A stretch of 5,965 nucleotides of DNA, taken from Planctomycetota bacterium (GTDB lineage Bacteria > Planctomycetota > Planctomycetia > Pirellulales > Pirellulaceae). The position numbers were made by a program, and so were the translations under genes. The first letter of the stretch is position 1; the number at the start of each line of letters is the position of its first letter. Of the stretch, positions 1 through 5,965 are shown one piece after another. The stretch lies in the NCBI GenBank assembly GCA_026692885.1, contig JAPLNJ010000612.1, positions 1-5,965 on the forward strand, read 5' to 3'. The notes below the pieces were generated by a model. The model searched no databases and was not told the origin of the DNA. It was given only the letters and a program-made list of their open reading frames with translations.

Positions 1-88
1 ACCCCTGACACCTGACACCTGACACCTGACCCCTGACACCTGACCCCTGACACCTGACACCTGACCCCTGACCCCTGACACCTGACAC
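1..88. repeat. Tandem heptamer array, CTGACMC x 12
   Basis: Twelve consecutive 7-bp units of CTGAC(A/C)C run from 5 to 88. The four bases before them (ACCC) match the end of another unit, so the array continues beyond the left edge. Only the sixth base of the unit varies: in order the units read A A A C A C A A C C A A. The array stops 28 bp before the start codon of the isomerase gene, so it lies just upstream of the operon. Similar heptamer tracts occur between genes in planctomycete genomes, and heptameric short tandem repeats are also known from cyanobacteria; that comparison is from memory. Function is unknown. Read on the + strand, the array gives a TGA in every frame each 21 bp. Confidence 0.95.
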
Positions 89-116
89 CTTCTCGCCTCC
101 CCAGACGGAGCCACCG

Positions 117-980
117 ATGCCCCTCACCCTTGATCCGCATCCGTCGGCCCAGGCCACACCCTTAACCGACTTCTCCCGGCTGTGCGTGCATACGATCACG
201 ACCAAGCCTTGGTCCATTGAGGAAGCGAGCGTACGTTACGCGGCGGCCGGTGTAAAAGGCGTGACCGTGTGGCGGCAGTGGCTGGAGGGACGCGAGATCG
301 CCAAGGTCGGCCGCGATCTGCGCGCGGCGGGCCTGGACGTCGTGTCGCTGTGCCGCGGCGGATTCTTCCCGGCCCAAGATGCCGCCGGGCGCGCGGCCGC
401 AATCGACGACAACCGCCGGGCCATTGATGCAGCCGAGGCCTTGGGGGCGCCGCTGATCGTGCTGGTGTGCGGCGCCGTGCCGGGCCAAGCTTTGGATGTC
501 TCGCGGAGTCAGATCGCCGACGGGATTGCCGCCGTGCTCGATCAGGCCGGGGCCGCCAACGTCCGTTTGGCCATCGAGCCGCTACACCCGATGTACGCCG
601 ACGCCCGCTCGGCGATCAACACCTTACGTCAAGCAAACGACCTGTGCGATCGGCTGGCCGTGCCGCAGCTGGGCGTGGCCGTCGACGTGTATCATCTGTG
701 GTGGGACCCGGAACTGCAGAACCAGATCGACCGCTGTGCTCGCGCCGGGCGATTGTTTGCCTTTCACGTCTGCGATTGGCGCACCCCGACCAAGGATCTG
801 TTGAACGACCGGGGCCTGATGGGCGAGGGTTGCATCCCCGTGCGGCAGATCCGCGGTTGGGTGGAACAAGCCGGCTTTCGGGGCTTCATTGAGGTCGAGA
901 TTTTTTCCCATCGCTACTGGGCCATGGAGCAGGGCGAGTTTCTTGAAAAGATCAAACTGGCCTACCTTCAGCATACGTAA
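117..980 (+). CDS. Sugar phosphate isomerase/epimerase family protein (xylose isomerase-like TIM barrel)
   Basis: This 287-residue protein fits the AP-endonuclease-2/xylose-isomerase-like TIM-barrel family, whose members isomerise or epimerise sugars, hydroxypyruvate or inositol-derived ketones using a divalent metal. Visible barrel elements are a strand with GVKGVTVWRQW (45-55), a strand with GAPLIVLVCG (110-119), LAIEPLHP (151-158), GVAVDVYHLWW (186-196), FAFHVCD (214-220) and IEVEIFS (258-264). By family analogy the likely metal and acid-base residues are Glu154, Asp190, His217 and Glu261, with His193 nearby; all are present, so the enzyme should be active. Length is normal for the family. 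The ATG at 117 is supported by GGAG at 107-110 with a 6-nt spacer. No signal peptide or membrane segment is seen, so it is cytoplasmic. It is followed after 12 bp by an oxidoreductase gene, which suggests a shared sugar or polyol pathway. Substrate is not predictable. Confidence 0.9.
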   Translation: MPLTLDPHPSAQATPLTDFSRLCVHTITTKPWSIEEASVRYAAAGVKGVTVWRQWLEGREIAKVGRDLRAAGLDVVSLCRGGFFPAQDAAGRAAAIDDNRRAIDAAEALGAPLIVLVCGAVPGQALDVSRSQIADGIAAVLDQAGAANVRLAIEPLHPMYADARSAINTLRQANDLCDRLAVPQLGVAVDVYHLWWDPELQNQIDRCARAGRLFAFHVCDWRTPTKDLLNDRGLMGEGCIPVRQIRGWVEQAGFRGFIEVEIFSHRYWAMEQGEFLEKIKLAYLQHT

Positions 981-992
981 AGAGGAACAGCA

Positions 993-2141
993 ATGCAGGT
1001 TCACCACGTCGGCGTCATCATGAACGGCGTCACCGGACGCATGGGTACCAATCAGCATTTGGTGCGATCCGTGCTGGCCATCCGCCAACAGGGCGGCGTG
1101 AAACTTGGGACCGACGAGATTATTATGCCCGACCCGATTCTGGTCGGCCGCAACGAGAACAAGCTCCGCGCCCTGGCCAAGACGCATCAAATCGAACATT
1201 TCAGCCTCGACTTGGACAGTGTCTTAAGCGACGCACGCTACCCCGTCTACTTCGACGCCTTGAGCACCAATCTGCGTGTGCCGAACGTCTTGAAGGCCAT
1301 CGCCGCCGGCAAGCACATCTACGCCGAAAAGCCGATTGCGACGACGACCGCCGAGGCCCTGGAACTGGTTCGCCGCGCCGTCGCCGCGGGCGTGAAGCAC
1401 GGCGTGGTGCAGGACAAGCTCTGGCTGCCCGGTCTGCTGAAGCTTAAGTACCTGATCGACACCGGCTTCTTCGGCCGCATCCTGGCGGTCCGGGGCGAAT
1501 TCGGCTACTGGGTCTTCGACGGGATTCAGCAGCCCTGCCAACGTCCGAGTTGGAACTATCGGCAGGAGGACGGCGGCAGCCTGATGATGGACATGTTCTG
1601 CCACTGGCGGTACGTGATCGACAACTTGTTTGGCGAGATCCAGTCGCTGGTCGCCCTGGGTGCGACCCACCTGCCAGTGCGTGTCGACGAGGCCGGCCGG
1701 CGGTACGACTGCACGGCCGACGACGCCGCCTATGCGATCTTCCAATTGAAGAGCGGCGTGCCGGTGCAGATGAACTCCTCGTGGTGTGTCCGCGTGCGTC
1801 GCGACGACCTGCTGACACTCCACGTGGACGGCACGCAGGGATCCGCGGTGGCCGGGCTGCGAAACTGCTGGGTCCAGCCGGACGCATCCACCCCGCGTCC
1901 GGTCTGGAATCCCGACATCGAACAGCCGATCAACTTCTATGCCGGCTGGCAAGAAATGCCCTCGAACACGACTTACGAGAATGCCTTCAAGGTCCAATGG
2001 GAGCTATTCCTGAAGCACGTGGTCAAAGACACGCCCTTCCGCTGGAGCCTGCTGGAAGCCGCGAAAGGCGTGCAGTTGGCTGAGTTGGGCCTGAAGTCCT
2101 GGCAGCAGCGATGTTGGGTCGACGTGCCCGAGCTGACTTAG
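993..2141 (+). CDS. Gfo/Idh/MocA family NAD(P)-dependent oxidoreductase
   Basis: This 382-residue protein has the two-domain layout of Gfo/Idh/MocA dehydrogenases, which oxidise or reduce a sugar or cyclitol hydroxyl with NAD(P). The N-terminal Rossmann domain (about 1-130) begins with the strand VHHVGVIM followed by GVTGRMG (12-18), continues with a dinucleotide-binding strand ending in VGRN (51-54), and contains the family hallmark EKP (112-114), whose Lys113 is normally catalytic. The C-terminal alpha/beta domain carries GGSLMMDMFCHWRYVID (194-210), matching the family's GG-x-L-x-D-x-x-x-H motif; His204 and Asp210 are candidate active-site residues. There is no Tat or Sec signal, unlike many planctomycete paralogues, so it is probably cytoplasmic. 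AGAGGA at 981-986 sits 6 nt before the ATG. The 12-bp gap to the upstream isomerase indicates an operon, and the two enzymes probably act in successive steps. The exact reaction is unknown. Confidence 0.9.
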   Translation: MQVHHVGVIMNGVTGRMGTNQHLVRSVLAIRQQGGVKLGTDEIIMPDPILVGRNENKLRALAKTHQIEHFSLDLDSVLSDARYPVYFDALSTNLRVPNVLKAIAAGKHIYAEKPIATTTAEALELVRRAVAAGVKHGVVQDKLWLPGLLKLKYLIDTGFFGRILAVRGEFGYWVFDGIQQPCQRPSWNYRQEDGGSLMMDMFCHWRYVIDNLFGEIQSLVALGATHLPVRVDEAGRRYDCTADDAAYAIFQLKSGVPVQMNSSWCVRVRRDDLLTLHVDGTQGSAVAGLRNCWVQPDASTPRPVWNPDIEQPINFYAGWQEMPSNTTYENAFKVQWELFLKHVVKDTPFRWSLLEAAKGVQLAELGLKSWQQRCWVDVPELT

Positions 2142-2152
2142 CCCAAGCATCG

Positions 2153-5100
2153 TCACGGCCGGATGCAATCGTCGGTGGTCAAGCGTACGGGATCGGGAAA
2201 ACGGGGCGGAATCCCCGGCGCGGTGACTTGCTGGCCGTCGTCGATGCGACTGGCGACGGCCAGGTTCAGTTCCAGCAGTTGAGCCAGCAGATCTTTCTTG
2301 GGCGAAAAGCCGTAGGCGGCCAGCACGGCGGCGTCGAGCGCGGCGTGGACATCTTTGAGCGGGTTCTTGCCTGGCAATTCCAGCGTGCGATACACGGCCC
2401 GCAGCCCGCCCTTGATTTTTTCCAACACCTCGCCCCGCACCCGCCGCACCTCACGACCCGCCTCGGCCACCGCGATGATCTGCTCCACGCACGGCGATTG
2501 CGGCCAGGGGAAGGGGTCAAAGACGCTGGTTGAAGTGTAGTTGAATCTTTCGGTGAGTTTTGAACACTTTGTCACAAACCAAAGCCAGTGGGTGCGGGAC
2601 TGCAGGATGCCAAACGAGTAGTCGTCATCGAACACGAAAATGCGAAGCTTGTGGTCGGGACGGATGGTTGGGTCAACGAAGTCGAATACGGGCCGCTTGG
2701 TCGTGTCAGAGCAAACGATGTATCTAGAGAGCTGCTCGATGGCGTCGACCATTTCCTTGCGACAACGAAAGTGCTGCCACCAAGTTTGTAACCAAGTCTG
2801 ATCTTGCCCCGTCGTTTCTCCCGTGTGCTCGCGCTCGCGGTCGGCGTACTCGGTGACGTATCGCAACACATGCTCTTCGATCCAGCGAAACGGTGCGTCA
2901 AACGTCTTGGCGTCCAAGATGTGCATTTTCTGAAAATCAATGACCCAGCGATCCGGTTTGCGATGCGTAAGCAATCTACTGCCGATCAGGTACGGGTGAA
3001 TAACTTGGGCATTGCGTGCGTCCGCGTCAAGCAGTCGCGCCGCTACTTCGGGAGAGATGACGAAGTCCTGGCCACGAGGGAATTGCCCATTGAAGCAGAC
3101 CTGCGGGGCGACATTGCACTTCAACACTCTCGCGTTGCTGACGTTGGTCTGATCGGACAATGCCGAATTGATGTGATCGCCGTCGCGAAACGCGAGTTCG
3201 TACTCTTTTGACGCTGGCCCGCTGCCCTTCTTCCGAATCTTTTTCTTTCCAGGTTCTGGTTCGACCTTGAACCACAGCCGCCGCTTTTCCGGAATTAGCA
3301 ACTGCTGGCGAAATCGGTCTTTCTCGGTCTTCGTCCAGCGCGGATTGGCCGCTGGATGCCTGACCCAGTTGGGAATTGAGACGTGAACGTTGGCTTCGCC
3401 GGACCAGGGTTGGTTGTCGACCGCTTCGATGATCGTTCCGTGAGCGGCGATGTGGTCCAGGCCGCCTACGCGGGACTTGTTATTGCGAATGTTCTGCGTG
3501 CCGACCAGACCCGCCCGGCCAGCGACCGGGTCGTCGGCGGTACACTCCGGCAGGTGATCGTGCGCCTTGCGGAACCAGAAGACGCAGTAGTCGGCCATGC
3601 CCGGCACTTCGGGGTAAGCCAGGCGAATGGCGTTGATGTAATCCGGCCCGAGGTCGGGCTTGAGTTTCTTGGCGCCGTTGAACGGTGGATTGCCGATGAT
3701 CACGTCAGCCTTCGGCCAAGCCACGAGAACCGGCTGGCCAGCTTCAAGTAGCGGGCGGCGCCAATTCCTTCGTTGAACAGCCAGGCCCATTCCTTCGGAT
3801 CGGATCAGCGCGTCACTGGCGATGAAGTTGCCGTCCAGGTTGTCCAGTGGCAGGGCGCGCTCCTTCATCTGCAATTCATCGATGGCTAGCTTTCTCGCGA
3901 TCATCATCGTCACCTTGGCCAGTTCGATGCCCAGCGGATTGATGTCGATGCCGTAGAACTGATTGGCGGTGACAAATCCGATCAGTCGCTGCTCTTCCTT
4001 GCGAGTCGAGATCTCGTCGATCCGCTCGAAGATTCGTGACTCAAGTCGTTTCAGTTCGCGGTAGGCGATGTAGAGAAAATTGCCGCTTCCACAGGCCGGA
4101 TCGAGGACGATGAACTCCGTCAGCCGCTTCCGCAGTTCCAGCAAGCGTTTGATAGACCGGGCGTTATCGATCAGTTCCCGCCACGGTTCGACGATCGTCG
4201 GGCCGACGATTTTCATGATGTCCACCGGGTGCGTGAAATGCGCGCCGTAGGCCCGACGTTCGGACTGGTCGACCGAATGCTCGAACAGCGTACCGAAGAT
4301 TTCCGGGCGCACCTTGGACCAGTTCGCATCGGCTGCCTGGCGTAACTGGGCGATCTCGTCCGGGTACAATTCGATTCGCGCAGGTTCGGCGAACAGACCA
4401 CCGTTGAAATAGTCCACACCCTTGAATCGCCCGCCGGGTGTTTTTCCCGGCGTGTTCATCTCGACAAACAGTTGCCCTAACAGGTCGTAGCTCTTGCGCG
4501 GCTCGTCGCATTCGTCGAGCAAACGCGTGAACAGGTATCGGTCGAGCAGTCCGATGTCTTGTGAGAACAACGCCACCAGCGACTGCAGGATGAAGTGCTG
4601 AGCCCGTGCGCGGTCGACGCCGCGAGTCACCAGCTTGTTGAAGCAAGTCGCCAACCGATCCGCCGCGCCACGTGTGACCGATTCCTGATCGTTACCGAAG
4701 ACGGGCTTCTCCGGCGTGGGAAACAGGAATGCCAGCGGGCCGTCGCGTCGCGGAAGCTCCTCAAGCTTCAACTGATCGACGGGCGAGTCCATTTGCGTCT
4801 CGAAGTCGTAGACCCAAAACTCGTCGAAGTTGCACAAGACCACGTAACGCGGCCGGCCGGGTACGAGCCGCACCCAGTAGTCGAAAGCTTGACGAAAGTG
4901 ACGCGAGAGGTCTGTGCCTCGCTTCTTCATCTCGATCAGCACGATCGGCTGCCACACGTAATCGGCAAAGGCCATCCCCCCGCCGTCCTCGCGGGCTTTG
5001 CGAATGCGGAATTCTGGCGTGCCCCCGACGTCCAGACAGCCGGGATGACCGAACGCCTGAAACAGGCGGTCGAGGAAGATTTGCGATTGGCCTTTTTCGT

Positions 5101-5167
5101 CGCCGGTGATATTCCGACCCACCCACTCGACGAACGACTCAAGACGCTCCCGTCTCATTCCGACCAT
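2153..5167 (-). CDS. MmeI-like type IIG/IIL restriction-modification enzyme (fused endonuclease, N6-adenine methyltransferase and specificity domain)
   Basis: A single 1004-residue chain that should both methylate adenine in a specific DNA site and cut DNA at a distance from it. The N-terminal PD-(D/E)XK nuclease has Asp69-X9-Glu79-Met80-Lys81, the same spacing as the catalytic motif of MmeI, followed by QAFDYW (93-98). A helical connector spans about 165-300 and includes FNGGLF (254-259) and IFGTLFEHS (290-298). The methyltransferase has motif X GAHFTHP (308-314), SAM-binding motif I LDPACGSGNFL (355-365), YGIDINPLGIELAK (405-418) and catalytic motif IV NPPF (493-496). The target recognition region is roughly 600-870, with PYLIGS (725-730) and RWVIDF (740-745), ending in FDPFPWP (883-889). 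All catalytic motifs are intact. It is somewhat longer than MmeI (919 aa). The start at 5167 has AGGG 9 nt upstream; the Met at codon 4 has no usable site. It lies 58 bp after hicB on the same strand. Specificity is unknown. Confidence 0.93.
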   Translation of the reverse strand: MVGMRRERLESFVEWVGRNITGDEKGQSQIFLDRLFQAFGHPGCLDVGGTPEFRIRKAREDGGGMAFADYVWQPIVLIEMKKRGTDLSRHFRQAFDYWVRLVPGRPRYVVLCNFDEFWVYDFETQMDSPVDQLKLEELPRRDGPLAFLFPTPEKPVFGNDQESVTRGAADRLATCFNKLVTRGVDRARAQHFILQSLVALFSQDIGLLDRYLFTRLLDECDEPRKSYDLLGQLFVEMNTPGKTPGGRFKGVDYFNGGLFAEPARIELYPDEIAQLRQAADANWSKVRPEIFGTLFEHSVDQSERRAYGAHFTHPVDIMKIVGPTIVEPWRELIDNARSIKRLLELRKRLTEFIVLDPACGSGNFLYIAYRELKRLESRIFERIDEISTRKEEQRLIGFVTANQFYGIDINPLGIELAKVTMMIARKLAIDELQMKERALPLDNLDGNFIASDALIRSEGMGLAVQRRNWRRPLLEAGQPVLVAWPKADVIIGNPPFNGAKKLKPDLGPDYINAIRLAYPEVPGMADYCVFWFRKAHDHLPECTADDPVAGRAGLVGTQNIRNNKSRVGGLDHIAAHGTIIEAVDNQPWSGEANVHVSIPNWVRHPAANPRWTKTEKDRFRQQLLIPEKRRLWFKVEPEPGKKKIRKKGSGPASKEYELAFRDGDHINSALSDQTNVSNARVLKCNVAPQVCFNGQFPRGQDFVISPEVAARLLDADARNAQVIHPYLIGSRLLTHRKPDRWVIDFQKMHILDAKTFDAPFRWIEEHVLRYVTEYADREREHTGETTGQDQTWLQTWWQHFRCRKEMVDAIEQLSRYIVCSDTTKRPVFDFVDPTIRPDHKLRIFVFDDDYSFGILQSRTHWLWFVTKCSKLTERFNYTSTSVFDPFPWPQSPCVEQIIAVAEAGREVRRVRGEVLEKIKGGLRAVYRTLELPGKNPLKDVHAALDAAVLAAYGFSPKKDLLAQLLELNLAVASRIDDGQQVTAPGIPPRFPDPVRLTTDDCIRP

Positions 5168-5225
5168 GACATAGGACCCTAGCGGTTACTTGCTCGAGTG
5201 GCGTGCGAAAGGGAACACTCACCAA

Positions 5226-5459
5226 CTAGACCGCCTCGACTACCAGTCGATGTCTTGGTTTGGGGCATCGTTTGCCCAGCTTCTGAAGGCTTTCCAGGTG
5301 CAAGTCCAGCGATTCGCTGGCATTGTGGAAAGCCTCAGCCAGAGTCTCGCCGCTGGTGATGATGTCCGGCAAGTCGGGAAAATCCACGGTGTACGCCGGA
5401 TCCTTGGCCTGATACATGATCGTGAAGACGTAGCCTCGGTATTCATGCCTCGTTTTCAT
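5226..5459 (-). CDS. hicB: HicB family antitoxin
   Basis: This 77-residue protein matches the HicB N-terminal partial RNase-H-like fold, which binds and blocks the active site of the HicA mRNA interferase. Visible hallmarks are YTVDFPDLPDI (23-33), SGETLAEAFHNASESLDLHL (36-55) and the closing KPRHRLVVEAV. The reading frame stays open upstream to an ATG at 5531, but the ATG at 5459 is chosen because homology begins there and GGGAG (5469-5473) sits 9 nt before it. Its start lies inside the last 17 nt of hicA, so the two are probably translationally coupled. No C-terminal helix-turn-helix or ribbon-helix-helix domain is present, so this is the short HicB form and DNA-binding autoregulation is not evident. 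The restriction-modification gene begins 58 bp downstream. Confidence 0.87.
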   Translation of the reverse strand: MKTRHEYRGYVFTIMYQAKDPAYTVDFPDLPDIITSGETLAEAFHNASESLDLHLESLQKLGKRCPKPRHRLVVEAV

Positions 5460-5691
5460 GACCCAGTGCTCCCAGAAGTTTCCGAATATCGGCAGGATGA
5501 CACGTCTTGCGCCCCCCATGCGGCTTGACAATGGTCAGCACGCGCCCATCCAGCCGGTGATAGGTACAATGGCTGCCCCGCTGATTGAAGCGTATGAATC
5601 CCTCGTAACGCAGCAACGCATCGACCTCGCCGAACCGGATCCTCCCCGGCGAATTCCGCATCTTTTCCAACAGTTTTTCTCTTCGGCCCAC
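5443..5691 (-). CDS. hicA: HicA family toxin (mRNA interferase)
   Basis: This 82-residue protein fits the HicA/YcfA family, small double-stranded-RNA-binding-fold proteins that cleave mRNA when free of HicB. The family signature appears as KLLEKMRNSP (6-15), FGEVDALLRYEGF (20-32), QRGSHCTYHR (37-46) with the likely catalytic His41, a strand VLTIVKPHGG (51-60), and the C-terminal helix ADIRKLLGALG (67-77). The frame is open further upstream to an ATG at 5871, but that extension is unlike HicA. The GTG at 5691 is preferred because AGGAG (5700-5704) lies 8 nt upstream and the homology starts there; the next in-frame ATG, at 5661, would cut into the first helix. It overlaps hicB by 17 nt. The catalytic residues appear intact, so the toxin is probably functional. 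Confidence 0.87.
   Translation of the reverse strand: MGRREKLLEKMRNSPGRIRFGEVDALLRYEGFIRFNQRGSHCTYHRLDGRVLTIVKPHGGRKTCHPADIRKLLGALGHENEA
5469..5473 (-). promoter_or_regulatory. Ribosome binding site of hicB (decides ATG start)
   Basis: On the - strand this reads GGGAG, 9 nt before the ATG at 5459-5457. It lies inside the 3' part of hicA and supports the 77-residue HicB over the longer frame starting at 5531. Confidence 0.6.
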
Positions 5692-5699
5692 CCGCGCTG

Positions 5700-5704
5700 C
5701 TCCT
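5700..5704 (-). promoter_or_regulatory. Ribosome binding site of hicA (decides GTG start)
   Basis: On the - strand this reads AGGAG, a full Shine-Dalgarno core, 8 nt before GTG at 5691-5689. It favours an 82-residue HicA over the 142-residue frame that starts at the first ATG. Confidence 0.75.
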
Positions 5705-5737
5705 GCCCTTACTCTGGCCTGTGCTCCGTGTGTGTTG

Positions 5738-5766
5738 ATTGTAGCCGATCGTCCTCCACTCGGCGA
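5738..5766 (-). promoter_or_regulatory. Candidate promoter of the hicAB / restriction-modification unit
   Basis: On the - strand TACAAT (5743-5738) is a 5-of-6 match to the sigma-70 -10 box, 46 bp before the hicA GTG. Seventeen bases upstream is TCGCCG (5766-5761), a poor 3-of-6 match to the -35 box. A 5-bp inverted repeat, GCCGA-N11-TCGGC (5744-5764), covers the spacer and part of the -35 box and could be an operator. All of this rests on pattern matching alone, and planctomycete promoters are poorly defined. Confidence 0.3.
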
Positions 5767-5965
5767 GCGCAGACATGGGGCTGCGCAACCAAGGATCGCC
5801 GCCAGAATAGCACCGGCCTTGATCCGGTTCCCGTGACTTCTGAGATCTGATCCGTGCACCGGCTTTACCATCCGTGCTAGTCAGTCGGCTACTCGACCAA
5901 GGTCACGGAAGACGCTCTGGTCGATCGCTCGATTGCGCGCCATGGGCGGGCGACGGTGACCTAGC

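Larger units (their letters stand above)
5692..5965. other. Region upstream of hicA without a convincing gene
   Basis: These 274 bp to the right edge hold no ORF with recognisable homology. They contain the hicA ribosome binding site and a candidate promoter. ATCCGTGC occurs twice as a direct repeat (5850-5857 and 5870-5877), exactly 20 bp apart. Near the edge are two 7-bp inverted repeats: TCGACCA/TGGTCGA (5893-5899 and 5918-5924) and AGGTCAC/GTGACCT (5900-5906 and 5956-5962). A - strand frame is open from the right edge to a TGA at 5881-5883; it could be the tail of a gene beyond the window, but about 27 codons prove nothing. Confidence 0.5.

Noticed and set aside
1..88. CRISPR array
   Set aside because: The repeats are 7 bp and contiguous, with no unique spacers; it is a simple tandem repeat.
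2147..2166. GCATC/GATGC hairpin spanning the convergent stop codons, as a bidirectional terminator
   Set aside because: Only five base pairs, a 10-nt loop and no T-tract on either strand.
2111..3751. Several + strand open frames of 60-140 codons opposite the restriction enzyme gene
   Set aside because: They mirror the coding frame of the intact 1004-residue gene and show no family motif of their own.
4164..4646. 160-codon - strand frame inside the restriction enzyme gene
   Set aside because: An out-of-frame shadow of the region coding the helical connector; composition is Arg/Pro-rich without any domain.
2153..5167. BREX PglX or type ISP enzyme as the identity of the large gene
   Set aside because: The D-X9-E-X-K nuclease spacing, the FNGGLF/IFGTLFE connector and the FPWP ending fit MmeI-like enzymes; there is no helicase domain and no BREX neighbour in the window.
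5525..5570. TTGACA (5525-5530) and TACAAT (5565-5570) on the + strand as a promoter antisense to hicA
   Set aside because: The boxes are 34 bp apart, twice the usual spacer, and both lie in coding sequence of hicA.
5881..5965. Open - strand frame entering from the right edge, with an internal ATG at 5943 giving a 20-residue peptide
   Set aside because: Too short to judge in GC-rich DNA, no ribosome binding site before the ATG and no recognisable motif.

Overview
The window looks like part of a GC-rich bacterial chromosome, most plausibly a planctomycete (Pirellulales-like). That guess rests on three things: an intergenic CCTGACA/CCTGACC heptamer array, a sugar isomerase/epimerase paired with a Gfo/Idh/MocA oxidoreductase (a very common pairing in that phylum), and TACAAT-type promoter boxes. 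No rRNA or phylogenetic marker is present, so the assignment is an inference only.

Layout, left to right. Positions 1-88 are a tandem array of a 7-bp unit that runs off the left edge. It is followed on the + strand by a two-gene metabolic unit. The first gene is a TIM-barrel sugar phosphate isomerase/epimerase (117-980). Twelve bases later comes an NAD(P)-dependent Gfo/Idh/MocA-type oxidoreductase (993-2141). Both have good ribosome binding sites and no export signal, so they probably act together in the cytoplasm on a sugar or polyol; the substrate cannot be read from the sequence.

The rest runs on the - strand and meets the sugar operon tail to tail with only 11 bp between stop codons. In transcription order it holds a hicA toxin (5691-5443, GTG start), a hicB antitoxin (5459-5226, overlapping hicA by 17 nt), and, 58 bp further on, a single-chain restriction-modification enzyme of the MmeI-like type IIG/IIL class (5167-2153, 1004 aa). 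The enzyme carries an intact D-X9-E-X-K nuclease motif and intact N6-adenine methyltransferase motifs. The three genes form a compact defence and stability cassette that may be one transcription unit. Positions 5692-5965 hold no convincing gene; they contain a candidate promoter for hicA and several small repeats.

I see no wholly new system. The most interesting points are the HicAB module placed directly upstream of a one-gene restriction-modification enzyme, the unknown recognition specificity of that enzyme, and the heptamer array, which puts stop codons in all three forward frames while leaving the reverse strand open.
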